This document shows positions 22,966-35,589 of a stretch of 64,000 nucleotides of DNA, one piece after another. Below the pieces are notes generated by a model. It had not been told where the DNA came from and did not search any database. It was given only the letters and a program-made list of their open reading frames with translations. A program made the translations under genes and the position numbers. This stretch comes from Tachypleus tridentatus (taxonomy: Eukaryota; Arthropoda; Merostomata; Xiphosura; Limulidae), in the NCBI RefSeq assembly GCF_004210375.1, contig NC_134837.1, positions 160,745,310 to 160,809,309 of the forward strand. The letters run 5' to 3'. Each line of letters opens with the position of its first letter. Position 1 is the first letter of the stretch.

Positions 22966-23579
22966 GGTGTAGTTTCCGCGAAATTCAAACCAAACAAATC
23001 AAACTAACTTCATATCACTTCTTCGTGTCAAAAGACTAAATATGCTGAAAATATACATTTAAAGGTTGTATAAAACGTTAAGTTAAAAGATGAACATGTT
23101 ATTATGAAGCAAAATATTTTATTAATAAAAATATGATGAATGTAAAACATCATGTGATTAACATGATCAATCGATTTTCTTGAAAATGTCATTTTTACGT
23201 AGTGAAATTTCTACTAATTCTGATTTTTGAAATTTAAGTTATCACTGGTCAACTGCTCCGCTAAAGCTTACAGAAGAGTTTGAAATTTTGCGAAAAAATA
23301 TTGTAATTTTTAAAGGAAAATGTATCATTTAACCAAAATTGGCTGTAGTAAATAACTGTTAACATAAACAAAATTTGTTAATCTTGGTAAACATGTATTA
23401 TATTGACTATTCCAGACAAACTGTTTTCTCATCAAGACTGCAGTACTTTCGTTTAAAAGATATATGCAGTGAAAATAAAAAAATCAACACCAGGCACATC
23501 AAGATATGTGGTTAAGGGAGTTAAAATCAAGCAGTTTTTCGAAGGACGCTCTGTAAAGCAAGAAAGATTTCTCAATGAT
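22966..23579. other. No recognised feature
   Basis: AT-rich, nothing recognised. Confidence 0.5.
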
Positions 23580-23702
23580 ATGCCCTCCAGTGGCACAGTG
23601 GTATGTTTGCGGACTTATACCGCTAAAAACTGGGTTTTGATACCTGTGGTGGGCAGAGCACAGATAGCCCTTTGTACAGCTTTGTGCTTAATACAAACAA
23701 AC
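23580..23702 (+). repeat. SINE-B, well preserved
   Basis: It reads CCCTCCAGTGGCACAGTGGT, then GTTTTGATACCTGTGGTGGG, CAGAGCACAGATAGCCC and GCTTTGTGCTTAATACAAAC. This copy approximates the family consensus. Confidence 0.9.
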
Positions 23703-23732
23703 TCGGTGATATGTACATACATACATATATAT

Positions 23733-24725
23733 ATTTGGTTGTTCGAAAAATAATGACGGATTTAAAATTTTAACTGTAATAATAAATAAAAAATTAAAAG
23801 CAACTTTATTAATCAAAACAGGAACCTAGTGATCTATACACTTTTACCAACGAGAAACAAGACTGTTTATGGTATGACGAAAGAACTCTGAAGTTCTAGA
23901 ACTAAAAACATTCTTTAAAGCCATTCTGTGCTGATGCTCTGTTGTTGAATCTATTGTCCTGTAAAACGTTGTTCGGATGCTTAAAAACTGGAGTTGGTGG
24001 GTGACAGGTCTGAGAAGTAAGGAAGATGAGACAGTGTTTCTTAATTCAGTTTGTCGAGCTTATGGAGCATCATAAACCGACCATTATTATAAAGCAAGAC
24101 TGGTCCTCTTCGATTAACTAATGCTATCATTTTTATGCAACTTTCTATGCATTACTTTCAATTATTGACAGTAAATTTTAGCAGCAATATTTTGGTTCTC
24201 GCTGATCAAGCTGTAAGGGATAATAACGGTCGCAGACTACCATAGAGTGGCCATAATCTTCTGTGGTACAATTCCTGCTTTGGGAAGTGTTTTGGAGCCT
24301 CGTCACAGTTAGGCCATTGTGCATATTGCTTTCAGTTGTCGTCGCAGGTGACAATTTCATCAAGAAATGGGTTATTTCTGTTGCACAAAATCGGCATAGG
24401 GCACAGTTCAAAGCAGCATTTTTTTCTGATTTTCACCGAGTTCGTATGGAGCTCACTTGTCAAGGTTTCTAACTTTTCCAATTTGCACGAGATGGTTCAA
24501 AATTGTGGAAATGCCAACACCTAATCCTTGTGCTGTTTTTTAACGGTTTGGAGCAGGTTTCTTGCCATTAATACTCTTAGTTGATTATTTTTAACAGCAG
24601 AAGTACATTTCCTGCCTTTCTTATCTTCAAGACACACCTCTCCATTACGAAACTTTTGGAACCAACGCTGTACTATACGTTGGGAGGTGAGTCATTCGTT
24701 CCATGCTTGGTTGATATTGCGAAAT
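23733..24725 (-). mobile_element. mariner-family transposon relic
   Basis: Read on the minus strand, several frames give successive mariner transposase blocks. These are WFQKFRNGEVCLEDKKGR (end of the helix-turn-helix), FLDEIVTCDDN (first catalytic aspartate block), QWPNCDEAPKHFPKQELYH, and a weakened form of the SPDLxPTDYHFF segment near 23.99 kb. The plus-strand left end TTGGTTGTTCGAAAAATAAT resembles a mariner terminal repeat. Multiple frame changes and stops show an old, inactive copy. The 5' end is not clear and a SINE-B lies beyond it. Confidence 0.75.
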
Positions 24726-24832
24726 GTTGTGATGTATTATGATTAAGTTTGAATTAATGCAAAAAAATATGCGCAATGTTTTTTCATAATTAAATGTAAG
24801 GGGCTGAAACATTGAAAATAATAAAAGGATGT

Positions 24833-24950
24833 TGTTTCGAATTAAGCACAAAGCTACACAATGGGCTATCTTTGCTCTGCCCACCACCGGTATGGAAAAC
24901 GCAGATTTTAGCGCGGTAAGTCTACAGACATACCGCTGAGCCACTGGGTG
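24833..24950 (-). repeat. SINE-B copy
   Basis: Reverse complement with TTAAGCACAAAGCTACACAA, CTGCCCACCACCGGTATGG and the head end ACATACCGCTGAGCCACTGG. Confidence 0.85.
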
Positions 24951-25189
24951 AAGAATAAAAGGACTAATGAACAGAATAAAGCTTTAGTTTTTCAATGGTA
25001 AATATGAAGTTCTAGAAAACAGGTTTCTTATTTCTATAAATGACTAAAATTCTGATATAAAAATTTGCCATCATTTTTCTAAACCTAATATACTTATATT
25101 AATTTTTTTATAGATGTAACTCCAAATTTCGATACAAATATATTAGTTACTGCAAAAAATTAATTAGTTAAGACGTCAGTTTCAGTCGC

Positions 25190-25580
25190 TTTAATAAAAG
25201 ATTTCAAAACATCTAATGAATTAATCCGAGACGTGCAAATATAGCAGAAACTATATAACGTACAAAATACCTTTGTTTAAAACATAACGATATAAAAGAA
25301 AACTAAACTCAAAATCAAAATGTTTACTTGAGATTTACTTATTACTCAAAAATAACCTAAAGCCTGATGGATTGACTCAAGACTTATTCAACACAATACA
25401 AGAGTATACAGTAACAATCAGAAATTATGTCAAACATAACGGATTAATCTGAGACGAACATATAATTATCAAATACATATATATGACTTAAAATCTAATG
25501 GACAGATTCAAGAAAAACACAATAACAAATAAAAATTATTCAAAATTCTATGAATTTATAAAAGACTTACATAAATTCGA
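25190..25580. repeat. Very degenerate tandem array, about 70 bp unit
   Basis: Variants of CTAATGGATTAATCTGAGAC recur near 25214, 25365, 25437 and 25494 with AAAATAAC-like spacers. The pattern is visible by eye but not exact. Confidence 0.4.
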
Positions 25581-25584
25581 AGAA

Positions 25585-27600
25585 AATTATTATTATTTGT
25601 TTTGATGTAAAAACCACATAATAAGTTATTCACATGTTGTTTACTACAGTGGAATAAAACCCTAAATTTCAGCTTTGGGTGTCCGTAAATTTACCATTTA
25701 CCCATCAGAGGCCAAGCCAAGGTTTTGGCTTGGAAGAAATATAACACTATTGAAAATGTGTACTAATGAATACACTATTACACACAGACGTATCGATTTA
25801 TAGCAAAATGTGTTTGACTGACCTGAGTTTTTCTGACAAATTTCAATTACTGGCTTAGCAATGCTTAATTAAAGTTGATATAATATTTTAAAGAAACTGA
25901 GACATTATATCAGTTCAAATTCAAATGTAGATATTAATCATATCAAAACTTAATAAGCACTAGCCACAGCGCAGTGAAATATGATCAAATTAATAGTAAA
26001 GCTATTGTACCTCAGAGAACATGAAAAAGCATACGTTTGTTTGATATTAGATTTAAAAACGTATCTGTGAACTTAAGTTTACCAGTTGAAATACGACAGT
26101 TAGGTTCAAACTGACATTTTATAAATACACACAACAAGCATCTCAGACTAACTGCGGAAATTTTTTTATCGTTCTGATCTTTATTCTTATATATTTCTAT
26201 ACTCATAGCTAAGCCTTTAATAAACGTTAATTTAAAGAGGCACGTTGATAACGGCTTACAGATTATGGCATAGTTATTGTTAATCTATCCGAAAGATGGC
26301 ACAACAGTCATTTACGATAGCTGAGAATAAATTACAAGCTTGAAGATTTCCGTGTGCTCAAAATCAATAAAAACCTTTCAAGATTGAATAAATAGAAATA
26401 GACCTTCCCCCTCCAAACACACACATACCGTTCTATGTTGTCAAGGAAACAGTTCATCAAACAAAACCGCAGAAGTTCTAAAACAAAAGTTACTAATTAC
26501 CCTTAAGTTAGAAACGCCTGACGAAAAGAGTATCACGTAGGAATAACGAAAGATATTAAGCACAAATGAACAAGATGTTTTGTAATTAGAAACTAAATAC
26601 AATGCTACAACGGAAAATCAAACTGAAACGAAGTTTAATCAAAATGTACAAACAAGGACATCAGGTAAATAAAAAATACTTTTGTAATTGTATAACACTT
26701 CCTTTCTTTACTTTATCTTCAATAATTGGTATAATTAAAAACAATAGTCTTGAGGATAAGTTTAGATTATTATAAAGTATTAAATATTGCAATAAAACCT
26801 AAGTGTACAATATAGTGTTACTTTTCAACAAACTATGAAATTTTATCATAAACTTAAGTTTCTCTTTTACAGAATAATACCTTCAGAAACTAACATTTGT
26901 ATAAACGTATGTAAAAGATGCATAGAAGCAAATATAGTTTTAATGACTATGCATATTCATTTAATAATAGAAAGGAAACGAACATTTATCTGTCAGTGAA
27001 TTTATCTTGATGTAGAAAATACATGTACTCTAATGAAAAGTAGAACTTTTAAATATCACCCTTATGAAAAACGAGATATATATTCGATACGTAAGCAACA
27101 CAATCCTGAACTTCGTGGTAATAATAATAATGAATATTATAATGTTTTAATACGAAACTAACTTGATACATTCGATGTGAGGATCAGTATTCGATAACAT
27201 ATCTTTAAGAATTTTGTTTTTGAGGTTTCAGAACGTTCTGTAATACAATACAGTCTATCAGTTAGGCTTAGTTAATGTCCGTCACTATAGGTTTCAGTTG
27301 TATTTTTAATGTTTGTTATTTTAAGGATGTTTATGTGTTAATGTTTCTTTCTTTTTTATCCGTGCTGTTCTTGCTACTTAAAATGCGAACATTAGAGAAT
27401 GTTAGTTAATGTTCTTCTATTAAAAACAACTAATTGTAACTATTTTACTTTGATCTTTGATGTTTATTAAGCCACGAAATCCTAAAATCAGTTTGCAGTA
27501 ATCGGACCTACGTATTATAGTTCCTCAATCATTAATAAATTAACACATACTTATAGACACACAACACACACGTTTACATATATGTATACACACATATATA
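25585..27600. other. No recognised feature
   Basis: AT-rich. A short AC/AT-rich simple tract occurs at about 27550-27605. Nothing else is recognised. Confidence 0.5.
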
Positions 27601-27604
27601 TAAA

Positions 27605-28117
27605 GTGTTTGTTTGTTTATTTTGAATTTCGCGCAAAGCTACACAACTGCTATCTGCAATGGTAGTCCTTAATTTATCAGTGTGACTAGAGGGAGGCCCG
27701 GCATGGCCAAGTGGTTAAAGCACTCGACTCGTAATCCGTAGGTCGCAGGTTGAAATCTCTGTTACATCAAACATGCTCGCCCTTTCAGGCGTGGGAGCGT
27801 TACAATGTTACGGTCAATCCCACTATTCGGTGGTAAAAAAGTAGCCCAAGAGTTGGCGGTGGGTGGTGATGACTAGCTGTCTTCTTTCTAGTTTTACACT
27901 GCTAAATTAGGGACGGCTAGCACAGATAGCCCTCGAGTAGCTTTGTGCGAAATTCCCAAACAAACAAACAAACAAACAAAAAAACATACACCGCCATCTC
28001 TTGGGCTACTCTTTTACCAACGGCTGAGGAGCCAAACATAGTTTGTGTGACGGGGATACGAGCCCGTGACCTTTAGATTTTGAGTTGAGCACCCTAACCA
28101 TCTGGTCATGCTGGGAC
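27605..28117 (-). repeat. SINE-A copy split by a younger SINE-A
   Basis: The minus-strand SINE runs from 27605 to about 27695 (TTTCGCGCAAAGCTACACAA to GACTAGAGGGAG). It resumes at about 27990 with ACCGCCATCTCTTGGGCTAC and ends at the head CATCTGGTCATGCTGGGA. Part of the body is missing after the second half resumes. Confidence 0.8.
27696..27984 (+). repeat. SINE-A, full length, nested
   Basis: Head GGCCCGGCATGGCCAAGTGG, body AGTTGGCGGTGGGTGGTGAT and the tail CTTTGTGCGAAATTCCCAAA followed by (CAAA)n. It sits inside the older inverse SINE-A. Confidence 0.9.
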
Positions 28118-28284
28118 TGAGGGGAAAAGAAATGATAAAAAAGTGTTAAAAAGTGAAGTTTATTGAAATTAATTATTATAATCAAATACTCAGCATTATT
28201 AACCATATTAAAATACAAATTTTAATTTGTGATGAAAAGCAAAATATACTTCGGTGATGTCGAGAAAACCCACTTATAGAGAAA

Positions 28285-28452
28285 TATGCATGCAAAATGG
28301 CTCGTTTGGGTTGAGAAAATATTTTACATAGAAGAGCAAACAGCGTTTCGACCTTCTTCGGTCATCGTCAGATTCACAAAGAAAGAGGTAAAATATGTAA
28401 AATATTTCTATGTAAAATATTTTCTGAACCCAAACGAGCCGTTTTTGCATAT
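28285..28452. repeat. Foldback element with about 48 bp inverted arms and a hammerhead-like loop
   Basis: The left arm (28285-28333) and right arm (28406-28452) are near-perfect inverted copies containing GGCTCGTTTGGGTT and AAAATATTTTACATAGAA. Between them, on the minus strand (28371 to 28344), lies CTGACGA, then TGACC-GAAGAA-GGTC, then GAAACG. That is the layout of a hammerhead core with a short stem II. Confidence 0.75.
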
Positions 28453-28584
28453 ATAAAATATACTTCATTTGCAAAGAGAGTTTTTAGTTAGAAGAATACG
28501 TGTTTGATATTAAGAACAATAATAATGATAATCTAAATAATTGTTGTTGAAAAATAAAAAGAGTAAAATAACATATCAGTTGTG

Positions 28585-28715
28585 CCTAGAATTGCAAAAT
28601 CCAGTGGTTAGTGTGCTGGTTTGTGAATTCGAAGTTTGTTAGAACGGGCCTCAGAAATACTAAAAACAATATCATTCTTCACACTTTGGGAGAGTGCGTG
28701 GTTATAAAAGTCACA
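28585..28715 (+). repeat. tRNA-derived SINE-like element, variant family
   Basis: CCAGTGGTTAGTGTGCTGGT is a tRNA A-box-like head. The body CACACTTTGGGAGAGTGCG then TTATAAAAGTCACAGTCAAA recalls the body of SINE-A but is distinct. Confidence 0.45.
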
Positions 28716-28719
28716 GTCA

Positions 28720-31070
28720 AATGATTTTAGTACTTTATTTCTTGCTTTCATGTTTATTATTTATGTGTTATAAAGGTAACTGAAATATAAAAATAGAGAT
28801 ACTTTTAGATTAGTGAAGATTAGATTAGGTAAAATAAATAATAATATGATAAAATATTTCTCGTGGATAGTGTAGTTCGATAGCGAAACGTGAGTTGCAT
28901 TATTTGAAGTCATTATAGAAAGAGGAAAAGGGTAATTTAGATTTATTTCGCTTTTTTATGGTTAAGAGGTAGCTCGAATTGACCAACCTTATTTTAAGAT
29001 AGGGTAGAGAAAATAACAAATAATTGCAAAGTTTTGCTGAAAATATTAGATTTAAAATATATTTAGAAAGTTATAACTTTAGCATGAAGCTTACTTTACA
29101 GACGAATTATTCAAAACAAACACTATATCACTCAAAATATAATTCTTTTGTGTGTGAAATCCTTATAATTCTAATTCTTTCAACTGCCAAATAAGGTGGA
29201 TGTTGTCGAGCCAGAAGATGTGGTTTTAGAGATAATCAGATTAATAAGGTGTTTACAGTAGAGCATGCATGCATCATTATACGCATCTGTGCGCAAATGA
29301 TATGTTTATGCGTGTACCATTATACGAACCAGCAGGCCCATGTAAAGGAGAGATGGTATTTTATATACAATTAAATTAATAAGGTGAATGTAGTTGGTTA
29401 TTATGGACGATCAGATGAACAAAATAGTCTACCCGAGCTGTGAGAGATGGTTTAGTTACCAAATGGAATGGATGTTTTACATGAAGAAGTTAAGTTTTTG
29501 TAAAATAGTGGGATGATCATGTGGCTCATTTACGTGCTTCAGCATGTATCCCAAAATAAAAAAAAAACATAGCAATATTAAACGAAATTATCCAGTCTTT
29601 ATTTATTATTTTTTACATAAGTTTACTGTGGTTTGACTACTGATGGCTTAAATATTAATGAACAATAGGTTATCAAAACTAAAAATTCAATACTGAAAAT
29701 AATTAAATCCATTTATCAATATTATATCGTGATTTGAGATTTTTTTGTAGGAATAATGACTAGAAAATAGAAAACTATTGACATCCAAAGAACAAAGAAA
29801 AGATGCTCTGTCAGAAATAATTGACTTGTGAACAAAATCAAGTATTACTTATAAACATTTCTTTCAAAATTCACATACACACCAACACCTTTATAAGATG
29901 TGGTAGCAATAATGCATCTCTAGGTATAAATTAATTATTCTGTACACAAAAGCAAGTAATAAAAACTAACTATTGAAGTTTATTAAATAATGATATTATA
30001 ATATTATACTTACTGGTGTTGAAGAAAAACAAACAAAAGCGATTTCCTCCATAATTAAAATAGTGGTTAAAAGAGCTACAAAGAAACGCTTAACAAGGAT
30101 ATTTATTGATTTATCAAAATATATTATGAATGAAGGATTGTTCATTCTCTTCCCATGACGTTCGTAACACTAGTCGATGTAAAAGACTATGATTATAGAA
30201 AATGTTAACTTATAGTGGTACCAGATAATTTACATTTTAGGGGTAACTACAATATCAAACTACAATATCAAACTACTATCTCGAGCTCTAAATGAATCCA
30301 AAATGTCATAATGAAACCCTTTAACAGTCAGGTCGCGTGAAAAAGTAACTTACATTTGTTTCTCTTTAAAAATGTGGATAAGTGTGTTTTATATATTTTT
30401 TTTCTAAATCAGCAGTATAATTATTATGATATATGCTTCTTGAGTTTAAATCAAATTGTAGATTGAAAATCAATGTTATCATTACCAATTTATAGCATGT
30501 TAACATTGCTTGTTTAACCACAATAAAATATAGATTCGATTTTCGTATTCAATTTTATTTATGGATGACTTCGACGGAGAAGGTTACTAGAGGAATAATA
30601 AATAGATAACCAGTGTTTAACATGTTTCAGTCTTATGTGTTTACCTAGTGCTTTTAGAGATTTAACTGAAAACTGTACTCCACCAAAAGTAGCAAAATGT
30701 GTAGGGCTATAATAAATAAATTATTTTATACGCCGTAAACGTATAATAATTTTTCACAATCAGTTTTCTTTCTGACAATATTACGAATTTGACTTTATAC
30801 AATAGACGTTATTAATTATTAGCCAACTGGAAACATTAGCAAGCTAAAATGCTGGCAACCGCTCATGATGACAGTCAAGACAGAGAAAAGAATAATATGA
30901 TAGTAATTTATTAAAAAAACATCCAATATAAAAACAGTATATTTAGGTCTTTTATCATTTTTGTCATATTTCATATACTTCCATTGGTTTAAATTTACAA
31001 CAACTTCTTAAAGAGTATTCGTATTTTATACTTGTTCCGCAAAGTCTTTCCAAGCTTTAGGTTTAAACGT
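28720..31070. other. No recognised gene
   Basis: AT-rich. Between 29190 and 29400 the phrase TAATAAGGTG or a close variant recurs three times, spaced irregularly. Nothing else is recognised. Confidence 0.45.
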
Positions 31071-31086
31071 CTTTCGTTTTCATCGC

Positions 31087-31351
31087 GGGCCTGGCATGGC
31101 CTATCGCGTTAAGGCGTGTGTTTCGTAATCTGAGGGTCGCGGGTTCGCGCCCGAGTCGCGCCAAACATGCTCGCCCTCGGCGTTATAATGTTACGGTCAA
31201 TCCCACTTTTCGTTGGTAAAAGAGTAGCCCAATAGTTGGCGGTGGGTGGTGATGACTAGCTGCCTTCCCTCTAGTCTTACACTGCTAAATTAGGGACGGC
31301 TAGTACAGATAGCCCTCGAGTAGCTTTGTGCGAAATTCCAAAAACAAACAA
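31087..31351 (+). repeat. SINE-A with perfect 13 bp target duplication
   Basis: The element is flanked by TCGTTTTCATCGC at 31074-31086 and 31352-31364. The head is GGGCCTGGCATGGCCTATCG and the tail ends CGAAATTCCAAAAACAAACA. A perfect duplication marks it as a young insertion. Confidence 0.95.
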
Positions 31352-31429
31352 TCGTTTTCATCGCACTTTGTTGATCAGATCATTGATATCAGTGATTGGA
31401 CGGTATTCCACTGATAACTAATTCGCCAT

Positions 31430-34150
31430 GATCATCTCATGTTGGATCCCCACTGGAATGTATCAAATCTAGTAGAATTTCAGTTTTATTTTCAGATTTC
31501 TATAACCTCTAAATTTTCACGAGTTGGCGATATCATTGTAATTTTAACAGATTCTGATGATGTTGTTGTAATTGGTTTGTCATCTTTGCCTTATCATATA
31601 AGGATAAAGCATCATTTATATGACTGACTTCAATTCATTATCTATAAAGTTTAATGTTTTATGTACAGGCCTTCATAAACCTTGGATTGATAAAAATAAT
31701 GTATCATTTCTTCAGGAAAGAGAACCATTTGTTTTCCCATATGTTTTAACTTCCGGCAGCTTTACCAAAGTAAATATAATAAATATAGTGTCAGTCACTA
31801 AATAATAAAAATATTGGCGCTTTAAGTAGTGGTAAAACCCTCCTTTCTGCATTGTTAAGTTCCTTTTCTGTTTAAGTCGTGTTTTCTTGTCACAACTGTT
31901 TCAATAATGACTTTATGGTCTAAGTTTCTGCTTTTGTATGTTCTTCATAGAAACGTTACGCTTTAAAATATTTAAAGCGCATTTGCAAATACTCAAAATA
32001 AAGTCACTTTTACCTCCGGCAGTTATTCCTTTAATCTGTTTACATATGGTATTAGGTAATGCATAAAGAAACGATTGACGTAGTTTAAGAGTCATGATGA
32101 ATAAGTGAGAAGAAACTATGAGTACAATATATAAAAACAGTTTTTGATTTATCCATTTAGATATAAAATAAAAACTTTCTTCGCACTGTATTAATGATAA
32201 TCGTTAATGTACAATGGGCGTGACAGAGTCGATTTTCAAAGTTAAGAAACCTTGAAGCAGTCAAACAATTCCAGATTGTAACAAGGAATTTTCAAAGGGC
32301 ATGTCAGTATCTCAGTTTTCTTTATCCCCTTTGTATAAACGATTATAAAGTTCTCTCTCAACAATTAACCACACTCCACAGGTAGGAATAGCCAGTATTA
32401 CCAGATTTCTGTGGAGTATTAATAATGTGGTTTGTCACCCAAAAAATACTGAAAACAAGCAACATCCGAAGGACATTTAGTTGAAAACGGTTGTTTAAAC
32501 AAAGGCACTTTTATATATTCATTGACCAAACACTTGAATGCTGGGTCTTTAATTAGGTATTGCTTATTCTTCAGATAAAATTATTTTATTTCTGCTATAG
32601 TTATTGTCATGTTAATAAATGAGTATACAGTCACTTAAACAATATTTTAAATTTACTTTGGAATGTACGCTATAACTTTATGTTTCAAAAAAGTCCGGTC
32701 CTCAGACGGATCTGTTCAAGCGTTTGAGATTTCAAATCAGTGAAAAAGTAACCATGTAGTTGTCTCGCTGCATCTTGATTCTTTGAAATATTTAGTACGT
32801 GATAGAAACATTTGCATTTCTACAATATTAAACTGAGATTTTTCTTCGAAATTTTAACAATATAATATATTCAGAATTTAAACTAATGTTACGTATTTCT
32901 CTACCCTGATGAAATACAAAAATTCTCATAAATTTAAATGGTGACTTCCACGAGTAAAACGTTGAGACGTTCGTTTATTTTCTTTACTTTAATAACTCAT
33001 AAAATATTAAATGATAAACAATTTAGATTCTAAGGTTGTAAATATTCATAAGCATTTTCAAATAAGCTTTTGATAAATTGAGTGCTGGGAATATATTGCA
33101 TTATTTTTAATACAACGGTTAAAATTCCTGAATAGGATAAATTACTTGACGATATTATGTTAAAACTTTACTTACAAACTGTGATTTACAATTTTATGTT
33201 GTACCTAACAATAAACATGTAAAAGAGTGTATTAGGTGGCTATCCATCTCGAACTCTAATGAAAAAAAATTGTAACTTGAGTAATCTTATATATATAACG
33301 TTTGTAAACACTTGGGAACAATCTCAGGGCTCTTGCACATTTCCTCTTTTTGGTACATAAGACCATGGTGAGGAGTTAGTTCCATGGGATGCAAAAAACA
33401 AAAACATTGTCGATACAGAAGGGGTTAAAGTTAGGAAGTATGTGTCATCTGGTGAAAACTTTTTATTGTTCATTGTAAATGGACTGTATGTGTAAATCTC
33501 TGCAAATCTTTGAATAATTAGTCAATGTTAGAGGAGAGTGAAAAGAATTGAATGTACCACTTATCATACATTATATTGATGAAAAGTAAAACTTTTTCAC
33601 TGTTGATAAAGTTAAGGGTAAACCCTTGATTTTACATAATAATCTTCTACCGTTGTATATATTGTTCTAGTTTTTGGACCACAACTAACCCACGATTTTA
33701 TATAGTGCCTGTCCAACTCGTCTGTAAAATATCTAAGATAATATTCTAGAGATGCATTATTAGATTTGTCTGAAATGTAGAGAATACTATCTGTATCATA
33801 CTACAAAACAGACGAACCTAACTTCTCTAATGCATCACATAATTTTAAACAAGCATTTGCTGCTTTGAACGATATCTGAAGCAGATACTCATGTATATGT
33901 TTCTAATGAAGAGTTTTAACTTCTTTAATTAAAATAGCATGTTATAATTTTGGTATTATTTATTAACGGATGATATTATTTAGTAGATGTAATGTCGGTC
34001 AGTTCCGATTCATCCTCAAACATACACCAACAAAAGAAGTTAAGACAAAGTATATCAACTTACATTCTACCTAGATTACATTGTTTTCAAAAGACAGTTG
34101 CACACTTTCCTTTTCAGCATAATGCTCAATACATTACTCTTTTGCCTCTG
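31430..34150 (-). mobile_element. Polinton (Maverick) fossil, broken
   Basis: Two blocks of Polinton genes are recognisable on the minus strand. One (about 33330-34150) is the C-terminal palm and thumb region of a protein-primed family B DNA polymerase, with the motif C peptide YDTDS at 33786-33800 and a following YFTDELD block. The other (about 31430-32095) matches the small structural gene region of animal Polintons, with the peptides CALNILKRNV and MQKGGF. The stretch between them (32100-33330) shows no clear gene. The element is a broken remnant with several interruptions and no visible terminal repeats. The integrase, packaging ATPase, protease and major capsid genes were not seen. It is probably old. 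A Tc1 fragment lies just beyond it. Confidence 0.7.
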
Positions 34151-34389
34151 ATGTAACACAGAAAAAGGGCCATCCTAAAATTTCCTGCTTTATTTTTAGA
34201 AATGTGTCTATATACTTTTTTAAACAGAGTTGTGTGGATCTTTCAAGGAAATGGTAAATTTCATAAATTTGTATTATCTTATTGTTTAGCTCAACTACTT
34301 TTCACTTCCACTCTAACCCATGTGCTTATAAAAGCCGTCTCACCAGCCAAGAAACTACTTGATGGTGATATTCTTAAATTGACACTCGT

Positions 34390-34969
34390 TTTATACAAAG
34401 GGAAAGTCAAAAAAGAAAAGTACGTTGATATGTTAGGCACTTATATCAAGAATGATGCTCGGACCTTGCGGCTTGGGCGTCGTTGGATCTTCCAGCACGA
34501 AAATAACCCTAAGCACACATCGAAATATGTGCAATCCTGGTTGTAGAGGAACCATATAAGCGTTCTGGAGTGGCCATCGCAGTCACTCGATCTCAACCCA
34601 ATTGAAAACGTTTGGCATGAGTTGAAGACCAAGGTTCATCAGCGTCATCCGAAAAACTTGCAAGAGTTGAAGGCTTTCTGTAAAGAAAGATGGAAAAAAA
34701 TACCAATCGAGTACTGTCAAACGATCATGGAGGGTTATGAGGAGAGATTGCGCCAAGTAATTCACCTGAAAGGCGACACAACTGACCATTAAAGTAGATG
34801 CACGAACACTTTCTGCCCCTCCTACGTTTGGTTATTTGTGTGTTAGATGTGTGTTAGTATAATACTTATAATATACCAAACTTTCATTATCCTTATCGTG
34901 ATACGTTTTAAGTTATAAGGAAAGAACTACTCACGATGCAGGGGTACGAACACTTTCTGTCGTAACTGT
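34390..34969 (+). mobile_element. Tc1-like transposon, 5'-truncated, second lineage
   Basis: The plus strand encodes the C-terminal half of a Tc1-type transposase: KKEKYVDMLGTYIK, RRWIFQHENNPKHTSKYV, then VLEWPSQSLDLNPIENVWHE and a tail ending GDTTDH before a stop at about 34790. One in-frame stop interrupts it after QSWL. The 3' end is ACGAACACTTTCTGTCGTAA then CTG at about 34969. An internal copy of ACGAACACTTTCTG occurs at 34804. This lineage is different from the elements at 12578 and 41706. Confidence 0.85.
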
Positions 34970-34974
34970 AATTA

Positions 34975-35570
34975 TGATAATATTATGTTAAAGTATATAT
35001 GTACACCAAGCCATTGAAAAACTTGATTGACAATTACTTGAGCAAGTTTTAATTAAGATATCATCCTTTTAGGACATATAAAGGGCAAGAAAATTTAATC
35101 AACAGATGAATTAGTATAAAGTGTCCTTTTTATGATGATTAAGTAACTAATGAATTAGTATCAAGCATCCTTTTTTGGAGACAAATTAATTATAAATGAT
35201 TTAATGAAATAATTTTAACGATGCTTTTTTGAAAATTTAGTCAGAAATGAATTATAATTATAAATTTTTTAAGTAATTAGTATTAAGCATCCTTTTCAGG
35301 GATGATTTAATTAATTCACTATTGATTTAGTCATTAATTATATTCTTGTTGTTATTAATTATATTCTAGAAATGTGTTCTGTACTTCATGTTAAAATGAT
35401 TTAATTATTAATTTATTAACTGATGAATCAGCATTCACTATCTTTTTTTTAGAATTAACTAATTAATTTGTGTCAAGGTCGTTTTGAAGACGAATTAATT
35501 ATAAATTAATTAATGAATTAGTTTTTATCATCCTTTTTACGACGATTTAATTAATTAATGATTAATTATG
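34975..35570. repeat. Degenerate AT-rich tandem array, about 60 bp unit
   Basis: Variants of ATGAATTAGTATCAAGCATC followed by CTTTTT and TAATTAATTA recur near 35102, 35151, 35275, 35421 and 35515. Confidence 0.6.
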
Positions 35571-35589
35571 CCCATGTTGAAACATACAT

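Noticed and set aside
31439-31805. Two plus-strand open frames of about 60 codons as host exons
   Set aside because: They lie antisense to recognisable Polinton sequence on the minus strand.
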